Shown: piece by piece, positions 40,117 to 50,713 of the stretch
Numbering within the stretch: position 1 is the first letter of the stretch
Layout of the letters: every line of letters starts with the position of its first letter
NCBI GenBank assembly: GCA_938743325.2
Contig: OW568886.1
Location: forward strand, 372,001 to 436,000
From: Pycnococcus provasolii
Lineage: Eukaryota; Chlorophyta; Pseudoscourfieldiophyceae; Pseudoscourfieldiales; Pycnococcaceae
DNA: 64,000 nt
Reading direction: 5' to 3'
Made by a program: the position numbers and the translations under genes
Notes under the pieces: model-generated
The model's input: the letters and a program-made list of their open reading frames with translations, nothing else
Told to the model about the DNA's origin: nothing
Database searches by the model: none

Positions 40117-41103
40117 ATGATGGTGGTCCAACAACACCAACCACCCGTAGTATCTTTCGCACCTTGCTCGCGGAGATACACACAACAAGTGACTAGGAAA
40201 ATCCAAAAGAAGGATACGAGGCCTGCTTGTTCGCGCCAACAAAATAACGCACACGCAGCTACTCGCCGTTGTATGGATGCTCTGGGTCGAGGCCGTACTC
40301 GCACTGCTCGCTACGACGTTTCAACGTCGGCTGCTGCCGCCAACATGACAAGCATCACTGCAACGTTCATGGCGGAAAACCCTGTGCTGAGCGGCGTCAT
40401 CATCACAGTCATACGAAGTGTCGGAGCAGACCTCTTTGCACAAATGGGTGTGGAAAAGAAAAAGTGGAGCGAAATCAACTGGCGCCGCGTCGTCGGCTTT
40501 GGCGCGTTTGGGGGCATATACGTAGCCTTCTTCATGTACTACCTATACGTATGGCTGCTGACTCCTCTGCCAACCTGGCTGGGCTTGAAGGGAAAACTCG
40601 TGTGCGGCATTTTCACAATGCTCGTTGACCAGTTCATTCACACGCCGTTCTTGTATATACCAGCATACTACTTGTCGTGCGAGTGGGTCAAGAACAAGCC
40701 GAACGCAAACCTGCTGGCTGACGCGTACGAAACGTGGAAGCGCGAAATCAAGTCGACGTTCAAGGCGGCGCTCGGCGTGTGGCTGCCAGCCATGACAATC
40801 AACTTCTGCGTACTGCCCACGCATCTCATGGTGCCTTGGATCAACCTCGTCGGCCTGTGCTGGATGGTCTTCCTCTCCGTGAGCTCCGGCGGAAAGGAGG
40901 TGGCTCAGCACCCAATGAGCGTTGCTCCGTTTGACGTCGTGGACACCGACGGCGATGGCGTGATCAGCCGTGAAGAGTACGCCGCCGCCTTTGGCGACAA
41001 GTCGGACTCACCATCCTTCGAGAGTGTGGACACAGACGGTGACGGCAGCATCACCCGCGACGAGTACGCCGCCGCATTTGACGACAAGAAGGAGCAAAAT
41101 TGA
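40117..41103 (+). CDS. Mpv17/PMP22-family membrane protein with C-terminal EF-hand pair
   Basis: Inner-mitochondrial or peroxisomal type membrane protein. After about 75 residues that could be a targeting peptide (Arg-rich, few acids), the Mpv17 region (about 85-265) shows YMAENP-like FMAENPVLSGVIITVIRSVGADLFAQ, the conserved WRRVVGFGAFGGIYVAFFMYYLYVWL, DQFIHTPF and WLPAMTINFCVLPTHLMVPWINLVGLCWMVFLS. Two canonical EF-hand loops follow, DTDGDGVISREE at about 275-286 and DTDGDGSITRDE at about 306-317, in near-duplicate YAAAF contexts. The Ca-binding tail is unusual for this family. The ATG at 40117 is the first in frame, with another at 40272 and MTSITATF at 40345. Confidence 0.85.
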   Translation: MMVVQQHQPPVVSFAPCSRRYTQQVTRKIQKKDTRPACSRQQNNAHAATRRCMDALGRGRTRTARYDVSTSAAAANMTSITATFMAENPVLSGVIITVIRSVGADLFAQMGVEKKKWSEINWRRVVGFGAFGGIYVAFFMYYLYVWLLTPLPTWLGLKGKLVCGIFTMLVDQFIHTPFLYIPAYYLSCEWVKNKPNANLLADAYETWKREIKSTFKAALGVWLPAMTINFCVLPTHLMVPWINLVGLCWMVFLSVSSGGKEVAQHPMSVAPFDVVDTDGDGVISREEYAAAFGDKSDSPSFESVDTDGDGSITRDEYAAAFDDKKEQN

Positions 41104-41189
41104 CCTTAGATCTCCGCGCCGATGACAAAAGATGTGCTAGCAGCGAATGGCTCTACGTCGACATACAGAGGCTTGGTTGGTTGGGTTAG

Positions 41190-41245
41190 GGAATACGACG
41201 ACGACGACGACGACGACGACGATAATGACGACGACGACGACAACT
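41190..41245. repeat. GAC trinucleotide microsatellite
   Basis: Run of GAC/GAT units in the short gap between the Mpv17-like and U32 genes (convergent 3' ends). Confidence 0.9.
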
Positions 41246-41337
41246 TAAATTACTACAACTTCTACAATAATCTATTAGTTTCAATTCTTCTTTTTATTTT
41301 CAAATACACATACATATGTTCACGATGGATAGGGGAC

Positions 41338-44181
41338 TTATTCGTCCATCTTAGCCCATTTGGCGTTCGTCTTAGAGAGCTCGCTTCGATCGCGCTCCGC
41401 GCGTACCTCGAGGGAACCTAATCCCACTCCCTGCACCGCGCCGTTGGCATCGGGAATGAGATCCAGTCGACGCATCAGCTGCTCGTCTGTGATATCTCCA
41501 CGCAACAAACTCTGATAACCCTGCACAACCTCTCTCGCGCGGTCAGCACTTTCATCCACCAGCTCGATGCGAAATCGCCCGAAGCCCGAAGCTGCGAGCT
41601 CCGAAACGTAGCAGGCACCCGACTGCGCAGCTGCGTTGAACACCGTGTTGCGGCAACCCATGTCTGCCATAACGCGGTGATCTTGACCGTCGTGGGAGCG
41701 CAGGTGAACCTGAGCACTCTCGCACGGATGGCCGCAGTCGACGTACGAGTCGCCGTCTGACAAGAAGCGAGCAAAGACGCAGTGCTCCGTGTGGAAGATG
41801 GGAAGGTGAGTGTGGACAATCACCTCGAGCAGCTCCGCACGCACACCTAGCTCCTTCGCCAACTCCACCTGCTGCTTTGCGTTGAGGTCGTGCGTTAAAC
41901 AAAGACGCTCGAGACCGCCAGTCTCAAGCAGATCGTGGGCGGCTAGCGTGTTTGCGGCATTCAGGCTGAAGTCGCCGTGCAGTGGAGGAACCTTGCATCC
42001 TTTCGCCGGTCCGTCGGAAACCGTCGCACCCGCGCCTCCGAGAAGGCGCAGGCGGTACAGCATTCCCGCGCTGCGCACGAGCAGCGCGTCAGCCTCTAGG
42101 CGAAGGTAGAATGCCCAGAGGCGCTCCTCGGAAGGCTTAAGAATGCGTGGCGTGGCAACCACCGCACGCTTCCCAGCAGCCTGCACAGCTTCCGTCGCCT
42201 CACGCAGTCCGTGCACTTCCAGGAAGTCCAAGATAATCTCGTCGACGTCGCACGCGACAGCCGCCTCCGCCTGCTGGCGAGTGCGGCAGAGAACGGTCAG
42301 CTTTGGCATTGTTTTGCTACTTGCTGAGCGCACATCGTCGTCGCCGTTATCTCTGCGAGGTAAGCCTTCTTCGGCGATACGAGTCTTTAGAGCTGAAAGC
42401 ACCTTTCCATCGGGCATGTCGGAGGCACGCGTGTGCTCGCGTCTTGCCGCAAGCAGTGCATCTACGGCAGAACGCCTCGCCACTTTGATGCCCTTTGCTG
42501 GCAAGAACAAGCCGGATGCTATGCGCACATCGCTGCGCTCGATGCAAAGCGGCGTTCCTCCTAGCTCACCAATCGCGCGTTGGACAGCCGCTTCGTCGAG
42601 CGGTCTCGATTCGGCATGCTGCAGCATCACGTCGGAGATGCCAACTCCCTTGCGACCGTCCTGATCGCGTAGAGTGATTGTGAGAGGTTCGCCCACCGTG
42701 CCTGCGCGTACTTCGCAGACAACACCTGCCCGTTTGTCGACACCGTCGTAGCTAGCTCGAATGCGACGTTCCAATTTCGCATCGCGCGTGCGCCAAACGA
42801 GCATGCCCTCGTGAAGATTCTGCAGATCAATCCACCCCTTTCCGAAGCGCAGCTCCACCTCCCTGTCCTCGCCATCATGGGTGCCGTGATCGATCACCTC
42901 AAACACGCTCCCTCCGTCCTCATCTTGCTCGGGTTGTCCTGCATCAAACACGACGCCATCTCCCGGTGCGACGGAGGGCATTGCACCGCTGCCGCCGCCG
43001 CTGAGCCAGACGCGAACGCCTCGTTTCGTCACGGCAGTCACCTCGCCAACGAAAACGCCGCGATGGCGTGGGGCACGTCCACGAACGAGTCGCTGATGTT
43101 TGGAGCCTTCGAGAAATCCAGGTGTCAGACCTCGGTGCGTCGCGTCTTGTCCGCGTGCGAATACCTGATGCAAATCATCCCAATCTTGCTGCGACGTCGC
43201 AAAGGGCTTTTGTTCGTCGTCGTCGTCGTCGTCGTCTGCGGCAAAGGCGGCGTCGATCGCCTCGCGATACAGGCGCGTGGTCAGTGCGACGTATTCCGGT
43301 CCCTTGAGCCTTCCCTCGATTTTGAAGCACGAAACACCGGCTTCGATGAGCTGTGGGACCATGTCAAGTGCGGCGAGATCCTGCGGCGACAGCAGGTACT
43401 TCTCGTCGCCCATGACGCGCAATTCGCCGTCAACGAGCAGGCCGTACGGCATGCGGCAAGCCTGAGCACACTGCCCTCTGTTGGCACTTCGTCCACCCCA
43501 CGCCTCGCTGGAAAAGCACTGTCCCGAGTAGCTGACGCACAGTGCGCCGTGCACGAATGCCTCGACTTCCGCGCTGGTTCCTTCGTGCACCGACTGAATG
43601 TCTTGTACTGAGAGTTCTCGTCCGACGACGACACGCTTCACGCCCCTCTCTCTTGCAAATTCAGCTCCCTCCCCGCTGGTGATACTCATTTGCGTGCTGC
43701 CGTGCACGGGTAGGTGAGGTGCAACTTTTCGTATCAGTGCAAGTGCTCCCAAGTCTTGCACAATCACCGCGTCGACGCCCGCCTCGGCGAGCAGTCGTAT
43801 TCTCTTTTCGAGCAGAGGCAGTTCGTCGTCGAAGACGAGCACGTTGATGGTGACGAACCCCTTGACGCCTCTTTCGTGCAGGTACGCGACGACGTCGTGA
43901 ATTTCCGACGGCGCGAAGTTGGACGCACGTGCTCTTGCGTTGAGTTCGGTGAGTCCGAAGTACACGGCGTCCGCGCCACTGGCGACAGCCGCTTTGAGCT
44001 GCGGCCATCCTCCCGCGGGTGCAAGCAGTTGCGGTTTTTGTTTGGGGTTTCTCTGGCCCTCCACGGCGCGCACGAGCGGCGCACTGCGGCGCACGGACGT
44101 CTGCGAGAGACGGAAGGCTGGGGAGGCAGCCCTGAGAGCCGGGCGCGCAGACATGCGCACGCGTGCGGCGGCGCCCGGCAT
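41338..44181 (-). CDS. peptidase-U32 family protein, RlhA-like, with organelle leader
   Basis: Member of the U32 family with a C-terminal DUF3656-type extension, the arrangement of bacterial RlhA, which hydroxylates a cytidine of 23S rRNA. From the ATG at 44181 the first 45 residues are rich in Arg, Ser and Ala (MPGAAARVRMSARPALRAA), a likely plastid or mitochondrial leader. The core has LLAPAGGWPQLKAAVASGADAVYFGL, VDAVIVQDLGALALI, GSTQMSITSGEGAEF, FVHGALCVSYSGQCFSS and GQCAQACRMPY with the conserved cysteines, and CFKIEGRLKGPEYVA. A C-terminal part, HLPIFHTEHCVF and CGHPCESAQVHLRSHDGQDH, adds more cysteines. Total 947 residues. Organellar rRNA hydroxylation is inferred from the bacterial relative. 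Confidence 0.88.
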   Translation of the reverse strand: MPGAAARVRMSARPALRAASPAFRLSQTSVRRSAPLVRAVEGQRNPKQKPQLLAPAGGWPQLKAAVASGADAVYFGLTELNARARASNFAPSEIHDVVAYLHERGVKGFVTINVLVFDDELPLLEKRIRLLAEAGVDAVIVQDLGALALIRKVAPHLPVHGSTQMSITSGEGAEFARERGVKRVVVGRELSVQDIQSVHEGTSAEVEAFVHGALCVSYSGQCFSSEAWGGRSANRGQCAQACRMPYGLLVDGELRVMGDEKYLLSPQDLAALDMVPQLIEAGVSCFKIEGRLKGPEYVALTTRLYREAIDAAFAADDDDDDDEQKPFATSQQDWDDLHQVFARGQDATHRGLTPGFLEGSKHQRLVRGRAPRHRGVFVGEVTAVTKRGVRVWLSGGGSGAMPSVAPGDGVVFDAGQPEQDEDGGSVFEVIDHGTHDGEDREVELRFGKGWIDLQNLHEGMLVWRTRDAKLERRIRASYDGVDKRAGVVCEVRAGTVGEPLTITLRDQDGRKGVGISDVMLQHAESRPLDEAAVQRAIGELGGTPLCIERSDVRIASGLFLPAKGIKVARRSAVDALLAARREHTRASDMPDGKVLSALKTRIAEEGLPRRDNGDDDVRSASSKTMPKLTVLCRTRQQAEAAVACDVDEIILDFLEVHGLREATEAVQAAGKRAVVATPRILKPSEERLWAFYLRLEADALLVRSAGMLYRLRLLGGAGATVSDGPAKGCKVPPLHGDFSLNAANTLAAHDLLETGGLERLCLTHDLNAKQQVELAKELGVRAELLEVIVHTHLPIFHTEHCVFARFLSDGDSYVDCGHPCESAQVHLRSHDGQDHRVMADMGCRNTVFNAAAQSGACYVSELAASGFGRFRIELVDESADRAREVVQGYQSLLRGDITDEQLMRRLDLIPDANGAVQGVGLGSLEVRAERDRSELSKTNAKWAKMDE

Positions 44182-45187
44182 TTCGGCTGGGTGTGGTGTG
44201 GATAAATGGAAAAGCCCCTGTGGGAGGGGAGGGGGTTCTGGGGGGGGGGGGGGGTCCGTCATTGGATGGGTTTTTTTGTCCCTCATCACCTTCTTCAAAT
44301 GCAAGAGGCGCCGAAACTCACTTTGGGATCCACCCTTGGCCTTGGTTGCATTAAAACTTTGCGCAACCCCCTTTCGGCCTTTCTTCCATTGCTTTCTTCA
44401 ATTGCTTTCTTCAATGGGCGTTCCCGTTGCCGTTCCCGTTGTCGTTCCCCTTTTCCCGTTCATGTTCCCGTTGTCGTTCATCATCATGTTCATGTTGTCG
44501 TTCAACGTTGACGAACTCGCTAAACCTTTATCCCGTGTAAAGGGATTCCTTCGTTGCCTTCGTTGCTACTGAATTTTCCTTCGTAGACTGGCATGAAGAA
44601 ACGCCTAACCCTACGATAGCGCCAACCCCATCAAGCAACACTCTTGAGACTTGAGAGTTGAGTTCGCGCACGCATGCAAGTGATGACTGGGAAGGGGCCA
44701 AGGGGGAAGGGGGAAGGCCGAGAACGGTGAACCTGAACAGGAAGCCCGAGAAACCTGAACAGGAAGGCCGAGAACCCTGAACAGGAAGGCCGAGAACCTG
44801 AACAACAGGAAGGCCGAGACCCTGAACTCCATTGGGTCCCGGGATCCTTCTTTGAACTGAACATGATTCTTTTTTTCGCTGGCGCGATATGTACCCCGAT
44901 TTGTCATTTCCGCATATCTGCGTCCGCCTCCTGAGGTGTGCGAAGAAAATCTACCTCGGGGGATTTTCAGCGGCACATTTTTTAGGGAACCGAAAGACCC
45001 CCCCAGTGGGGAGGGAGTGGGTTTCGGAAGTTCTGGATAGGGTACTTGTTTTTTGCTCACTCGAGCTCTCCGAGAGAAGAAAGAGTTCAGTCGGAGAGAT
45101 ACCTATTCGAGGTGGACCGGGGGAAGAGGATTCCCACCACCCTAAAGAACCCTTGGAATAGGTATCTCTCCACCTCGTTTGCTCGCC
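44182..45187. other. noncoding interval, divergent promoters
   Basis: About 1 kb between divergent U32 and branching-enzyme genes. It holds a G run near 44240, CGTTCCCGTTG-type repeats near 44415-44480, a CCTAACCCTACGATAG telomere-like word at about 44606 and the tandem repeat at 44720-44830. Confidence 0.5.
44720..44830. repeat. tandem GAACAGGAAGGCCGAGAACC repeat
   Basis: About four to five imperfect units of roughly 22 bp with core AGGAAGGCCGAGA, spaced by CCTGAAC. Confidence 0.85.
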
Positions 45188-48055
45188 ATGGCCACGGCTC
45201 CCGTCTCAGGAGGAGGAAAGATGTTAACACGTGGTGGTGCTAGTGCTAGTGGTTCTAGGGCCCTTCTCAGTGGTGGTGGTTCTAGGTCATCGTCGCGGGC
45301 CCGTCATGCTGTGACGAAGGAGCGTCATCCTGGTTTGGTGAACCAGGATTCGCGGATTCGAAGCTCGCCTGCGGACGTTCCGGAACCAGCTCTCTCGCCT
45401 GTCGAAAAACTTAGACAGGAAAACGAACTGCTGCGACGCACGATTGAAGAAGCCGAAGCGGCACAAGCACTCCTGGAAGAAATCGAAGAGGAAAATGGTG
45501 TCGAGGAAGAGACGGCGACGCCCGCCGCCGCAACACAACAGCCAACACCCGCCGCGGGAGACGTCGACATGATGGACACAGCCTCGACGGTAGGAACATC
45601 GCCCGCGTCCATGTCCGACGTGTCGTCCGCGCCTGGAACGTACACGCCGTCGGGAAGCAAGTTCCTCACGTCCATCGACTTTGACGGTGTCGCGGCATAC
45701 ACCACCAAAGGCGAGGACGAGATGTCCGCGTACATCGGAAAGCTCGGACCGCTCGGGAAGGAGAACTTCCGCCTCGAGGAGCGAACGAACCGCTCGTGGA
45801 TGCCGCAGCTGCCTCCCGTCCCTGGCGGCTTGAAGGAAGTCCCCGGAGTGATGCCCGAGGTGACGGGCGACGGAACGGCATGCTTCCAGTGGGACGGAAG
45901 CCTCGAGCAGTGCCGCGAGCACTTCCAGCACCGCTACGGAGTGTACGGCGGGCTGCGGCACCACATCGACGTGCACGAGGGTGGCATGGACAAGTTCACA
46001 CGAAGCTACGAGTACTACGGGCTGCACCGCGGGGAGAACGAGGGCAAGAAGGGTCTGTGGTACCGGGAATGGGCGCCGGGTGCGCAGGCACTCGCGCTCG
46101 TTGGCGAGTTCAACCAGTGGGAGCCATCCCCGGAGCACTGGGCTGTTCGTGACGAGTTTGGACTGTGGCAGCTGTTCATCCCCGACGGTGCCGACGGCTC
46201 GCCCGCCGTCAAGCACAAGACGAAGGTGAAGTGCCGCATCGTCGGCTCGGACGGCGCGACGGTCGACCGCATCCCCGCGTGGATCCGGTGGGCGACCCAG
46301 GAGTGGAACGAGATCCAGTTCAACGGCGTGTACTACGACCCGCCTGAGACGTCGGCCGAGCCTGGCGTGCTCGAGGAGGGCAAGAAGTACGTCTTCAAGT
46401 ACCCGCGCCCCCCGCGCCCGCGCGCGCTTCGCATCTACGAGTGCCACGTCGGCATGTCGTCGATGGAGCCGAAGATCAACAGCTACAAAGAGTTTGCCGC
46501 CGAGGTGATCCCGCTCATCGTCGACCTCGGGTACAACACCGTGCAGATCATGGCGATCCAGGAGCACGCGTACTACGGAAGTTTCGGGTACCACGTGACG
46601 AACTTCTTCGCGCCCTCGTCGCGCTTCGGCACGCCGGACGATCTGAAGTACCTCATCGACCAAGCTCACCGCTACGGCCTGACGGTGCTCATGGACATCG
46701 TGCACAGCCACGCGTCGGAGAATGCGCAGGACGGGCTCAACTACTTCGACGGCACCGACTCGTGCTACTTCCACGAGGGGTCCCGTGGACGCCACTGGAT
46801 GTGGGGAAGCCGCTGCTTCGACTACGGCAACTACGAGGTGCTCCGCTTCCTCATGTCCAACAGCAGGTACTGGGTCGACGAGTTCAAGTTTGACGGATAC
46901 CGATTCGACGGCGTGACGTCGATGATGTACCACCACCACGGACTCAGCACGACGTTCTCGGGCGCGTACAACGAGTACTTCGGCTTCCACACGGACGTCG
47001 ACGCCGTCGTGTACCTCATGCTGTGCAATGACATGCTCCACAGCCTGTTCCCCAGCGTCGTCACGGTTGGCGAGGACGTCAGCGGCATGCCCGCGTTCTG
47101 CCGCCCCGTGTCCGAGGGTGGGACTGGATTCGACTACCGCCTCAACATGGCCATCGCCGACAAGTGGATCGAGTTCATGGAGGAGCGCACCGACGACTCG
47201 TGGGGCATGGGCGAGATCACGCACACGTTGACGAACCGCCGGTGGATGGAGGAGTGCGTCTCGTACGCCGAGTCGCACGACCAGGCTCTCGTCGGAGACA
47301 AGACGCTCGCCTTCTGGCTCATGGACAGCGACATGTACGACTACATGGCGCACCCCGACTTTGGCCCGAGCAGCCCTCGCGTCGAGCGCGGCATTGCGAT
47401 CCACAAGATGGTTCGCCTGCTGACGATGACGCTGGGTGGGGAGAGCTACCTGACCTTCATGGGCAACGAGTTTGGGCACCCTGAGTGGATTGACTTCCCC
47501 CGAGATGACTTCGTCGACCCTGGAACGGGCAAGTTCGTTCCAGGCAACGGCGGATCGCTCGAGAAGTGCCGCCGCCGCTTCGACCTTCCCGACGCCGACT
47601 ACCTGAAGTACCAGTGGCTTCGAGGCTTTGACCGCGCGATGTGTCACCTCGACAAGGCGTTCGGCTTCATGTCCGCGCCTCACACGTACGTGAGCCGAAA
47701 GGATGAGATGGACAAGCTCGTCGTTGCGGAGCGCGGCGACCTCGTGTTTGTGTTCAACTTCCACCACACGAACAGCTACAGCGACTACCGCGTCGGGTGC
47801 CTGAATACTGGCGGATACAAGGTGGTGCTGAGCAGCGACCAGTCATGCTTCGGCGGATACAGCAACGTGTCGAAGGAGGCTGACGTCGAGTTCTTCGCGA
47901 CGGATCACCCGCATGACGACAGGCCAGCTTCCATGCAGGTGTACGCACCGGCACGCACGTGCGTCGTGTACGCGCCATCGGAACGCGTGGATCCTCTGGC
48001 GAGTGATCCTGAGGGTCTTGGCGTGAAGGATATCGGGCCTTACTTTGCCGTTTAG
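45188..48055 (+). CDS. SBE: 1,4-alpha-glucan (starch) branching enzyme, plant SBEII type
   Basis: Makes alpha-1,6 branches in starch. The protein has 955 residues from the ATG at 45188. The first 120 residues are Gly/Ser-rich with a coiled stretch and could include a plastid leader. A CBM48-like N-domain ([25 protein letters not shown]) precedes the GH13 barrel. Catalytic regions are all present: DIVHSHAS near residue 502, [18 protein letters not shown] with the nucleophile Asp near 573, [11 protein letters not shown] with the acid Glu near 628 and [13 protein letters not shown] near 695. The stretch [13 protein letters not shown] and [17 protein letters not shown] are close to land-plant SBEII. 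The C-terminal beta-domain is complete (ends DIGPYFAV). Confidence 0.96.
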   Translation: MATAPVSGGGKMLTRGGASASGSRALLSGGGSRSSSRARHAVTKERHPGLVNQDSRIRSSPADVPEPALSPVEKLRQENELLRRTIEEAEAAQALLEEIEEENGVEEETATPAAATQQPTPAAGDVDMMDTASTVGTSPASMSDVSSAPGTYTPSGSKFLTSIDFDGVAAYTTKGEDEMSAYIGKLGPLGKENFRLEERTNRSWMPQLPPVPGGLKEVPGVMPEVTGDGTACFQWDGSLEQCREHFQHRYGVYGGLRHHIDVHEGGMDKFTRSYEYYGLHRGENEGKKGLWYREWAPGAQALALVGEFNQWEPSPEHWAVRDEFGLWQLFIPDGADGSPAVKHKTKVKCRIVGSDGATVDRIPAWIRWATQEWNEIQFNGVYYDPPETSAEPGVLEEGKKYVFKYPRPPRPRALRIYECHVGMSSMEPKINSYKEFAAEVIPLIVDLGYNTVQIMAIQEHAYYGSFGYHVTNFFAPSSRFGTPDDLKYLIDQAHRYGLTVLMDIVHSHASENAQDGLNYFDGTDSCYFHEGSRGRHWMWGSRCFDYGNYEVLRFLMSNSRYWVDEFKFDGYRFDGVTSMMYHHHGLSTTFSGAYNEYFGFHTDVDAVVYLMLCNDMLHSLFPSVVTVGEDVSGMPAFCRPVSEGGTGFDYRLNMAIADKWIEFMEERTDDSWGMGEITHTLTNRRWMEECVSYAESHDQALVGDKTLAFWLMDSDMYDYMAHPDFGPSSPRVERGIAIHKMVRLLTMTLGGESYLTFMGNEFGHPEWIDFPRDDFVDPGTGKFVPGNGGSLEKCRRRFDLPDADYLKYQWLRGFDRAMCHLDKAFGFMSAPHTYVSRKDEMDKLVVAERGDLVFVFNFHHTNSYSDYRVGCLNTGGYKVVLSSDQSCFGGYSNVSKEADVEFFATDHPHDDRPASMQVYAPARTCVVYAPSERVDPLASDPEGLGVKDIGPYFAV

Positions 48056-48934
48056 GAAAGCCGCAAAAAATGCTGAGGAATAAACGACGACTCTAACAAA
48101 AAAAAAACCTCTACAAAAAAAACGACCACAAAATGTTTCCACCCTTCCTTTTTTTTCCTTGTAATGGGTACACGTAGAAAACAACGAAAATAACAATAAC
48201 AACATGATGGACGTAGTAGATCCATCTCGATCCCCTCCTCCTCCTCCTCAGGTCTCCTCCTCCTCCTTAAAACCCCATATATAATAATATATGGTAGCCA
48301 TGCTTGTTGCTACCCGGTAGTAGTGCAGCCTTGCCAGATAGATGTCCTCCTCGTCCTCATAAAGGTTTCTCTCCCTTCTTCTCTGGACACCCACAGCAGA
48401 GGCACAGAGGAGACATGTCTACCCAAATGCATGCGCGACATACATGAATTCCTTCCGTTCCTTGACTGACTCCTCCAGGAGTGCAGGGCAGACCCTACCT
48501 AACCCCTAACCTGAACCTCCCCCCTATTTTTTATTAGGGGGGGGGGGGGGGAGTTTTTTTCCCATGTTTTTTTCCAACTTCCTGAGCACTGCTGCTGCTG
48601 AATCGACGTTTTCCGAGATAGGTGGGACCGAAAACGCCCGACCTGACGCTCCGACCAAATTCCTCCCTTGGGGCCAATCAAATCAGTTTTTCGCACTCGC
48701 TCGTTTTCAGTAGGTGCCCAGCCCGACCAAGTTCATTCAGTCAGCTGCTTCGTCGACGGTGAAACGGGTGAATTGAGTGAGTGCACAACAACACGCGCGC
48801 GCATCAGTCAGTTAGCAGTAGTGAGTGACGGGCGTGCATCTCTCTCTGCTGATTGAATTGATCGAACAACAACTACGGTTAGTTTGTTTACTAGATCTCC
48901 ATCTCGGCAGGCTGACGTTCGTATCGTGTTGTAC
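48056..48934. other. noncoding interval between SBE and VHL-domain gene
   Basis: 879 bp. Contains TCC-rich simple sequence near 48235-48265, a stem CCCCCCTA/TAGGGGGG around 48519-48545 that runs into a G homopolymer, and a few CCTAACCCC words near 48498. Presumed promoter and leader of the next gene. No gene seen. Confidence 0.5.
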
Positions 48935-50713
48935 ATGCCATTTTTAGTGTCCGGCATTCTGCGTGCAGTCACCTCGCTGTGGAGCATCTGCGCATCCGTC
49001 ATTCATCAGCCGTTCGTCTGGGTCACCGAGAGAATGACGCCGCGAGCGGAGAGGAGGCGACGACGCGAAGCACGAAGCGCAGCAACGCCGGAGGAGGAGA
49101 TGATGCCCGACGAAATTCCAGAAACGCCGCAGCGAATGCGTCGACGACGAGGCAGCTCGCGTGTCGTCGACTTTCGGAGTCGTGATGGAGAAGAAGGAGA
49201 AGCGGCAGCGGCAGCGGGGGATGGTGGTGGTGGTGGCGGTCGCGGCGGCAGCAGCAGCAGCAGCAGAGGACTACTATATGACGGTGCGAATGCTGTTGGC
49301 GTGCGTCAGCGCCGTCGTCAGAGAGCCACAACAGCAACAACAACATCAACAACAACAACAGACGACGAGCATGAGGAGGAGGATCACCTGAACGACGGCG
49401 TGGTCATAACTGAAACACCACAGCAGCGACGGCAGCAAATCGTGCTAGGAACCATTCGGCGAATTGTCGAGGAGGCGAACGAGTTGGCTGCTGCTCACCA
49501 GCTGCTTGAGGACGACGACAACGACGACGACGACGCCAACAACAACAACAACGACGACGACGACGCTGCCGCCGTTGTTGTCGACGATGGTCCACACAAT
49601 CTCTGGGAATCAGCTGCACCCGCACCGGAGGAGGAGACGCCAGCTCGTGCACCGCAAAGGTGGCAAAGCCAAGAGAGCGTGACTGCGACTTGGATTCGCT
49701 TCCACAACACCAGCAAGTCTCACACCGTTCGTCTCTTCTGGTACGACTACGATGGATTGCTTCGTCCATACAAGGAGATTGCGCCAGGTGGATCATGCCG
49801 TCAGCAGACTTACCTCTCGCATCCGTGGACATTCAAGGTGCGACCTATGCGGCAGACACCTCCGCCGCCGCTAACGGTGCAGCAGCAGGCTGAAGATGAG
49901 GCAAATCAGCGGCGGCTGATTGCCGCAGACGTGGAGGAGGAGATTGTGGCTGCCGCGGCAGGAGGACGACTGCAACAGCCTCTTCGAAATGCGCTGCTCA
50001 TCTGGGCAGCTGCCGCTGCACGTCATGCAATGCCTGCGCGACATACTAGGATGATTCGGCAGCAGCAGCAGCAGGAACAACAACATCAACAACAACAACA
50101 ACAAGGTGATGATCCCGATAACGACGACGACGAGGAGGAGGAGGAGGAGGAGGAGGAGGAAGAGGAATTTCTCGACCGTCAGAGTGCGGCAGAGGCGCTC
50201 CAAACGTGGGCTGATTTAGCACGTGATATGCTCACCGAGGAAGGCGTGGATATTCCAGAGACAACCGATGCGGCGCAACCACCACCACCACGTGCTGATG
50301 AAGACATGGAGCTGATTCTCGTCAACCGCGCGACGAAATGTCGCGTCGTGCAGCCTGAGGTGGATGAGACAGATGTGTACATTGAGATTGCACAGCCGTT
50401 ACCATGGCGACCGAAGGAGACGCATTGGCGCTTTCCCGCCGAGTTTCGGGAGACGGCGAGGACTGTTTTGCTGACGCATTACCGTCTTGCCCAGAACACT
50501 AGGAACGAGCGGCGGCGGCGGCGGCAGCAGCAGCACTCTTCTGGCAAGCGCAAGCGTCAACCATCGGCGGACGATCTTGGACTCGGCGACATGCCGATGG
50601 ACATGGTGCTGGAGGTGCTTCGCCACCTCGCGCCGTACATGCCAGACTGCATCGACGACATCGACGGGCCCCACATGCGCGTTGTTGGTGGTGAGATTGA
50701 TGCTGAGGAGTGA
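48935..50713 (+). CDS. VHL beta-domain protein with acidic and Gln-rich tracts
   Basis: The centre of this 592-residue protein (about residues 252-302) matches the von Hippel-Lindau beta-domain: TWIRFHNTSKSHTVRLFWYDYDGLLRPYKEIAPGGSCRQQTYLSHPWTFKV. In animals this domain reads hydroxyproline on HIF as part of a ubiquitin ligase. Elsewhere there are Arg-rich, Gly-Ser, Asp-Asn and Gln runs made by trinucleotide repeats. The C-terminal part has WRFPAEFRETARTVLLTHYRLAQ and then LGDMPMDMVLEVLRHLAPYMP, the last resembling a short F-box-like helix; this is weaker. The N-terminus is hydrophobic (MPFLVSGILRAVTSLWSICASVI) and could be an anchor. No alpha-domain or elongin BC box was recognised. Confidence 0.75.
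   Translation: MPFLVSGILRAVTSLWSICASVIHQPFVWVTERMTPRAERRRRREARSAATPEEEMMPDEIPETPQRMRRRRGSSRVVDFRSRDGEEGEAAAAAGDGGGGGGRGGSSSSSRGLLYDGANAVGVRQRRRQRATTATTTSTTTTDDEHEEEDHLNDGVVITETPQQRRQQIVLGTIRRIVEEANELAAAHQLLEDDDNDDDDANNNNNDDDDAAAVVVDDGPHNLWESAAPAPEEETPARAPQRWQSQESVTATWIRFHNTSKSHTVRLFWYDYDGLLRPYKEIAPGGSCRQQTYLSHPWTFKVRPMRQTPPPPLTVQQQAEDEANQRRLIAADVEEEIVAAAAGGRLQQPLRNALLIWAAAAARHAMPARHTRMIRQQQQQEQQHQQQQQQGDDPDNDDDEEEEEEEEEEEEFLDRQSAAEALQTWADLARDMLTEEGVDIPETTDAAQPPPPRADEDMELILVNRATKCRVVQPEVDETDVYIEIAQPLPWRPKETHWRFPAEFRETARTVLLTHYRLAQNTRNERRRRRQQQHSSGKRKRQPSADDLGLGDMPMDMVLEVLRHLAPYMPDCIDDIDGPHMRVVGGEIDAEE

Noticed and set aside
45287-47767. 826-codon minus-strand frame under the branching enzyme gene
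   Set aside because: Complement of a GC-biased coding frame; the + strand carries a complete branching enzyme with all catalytic motifs.
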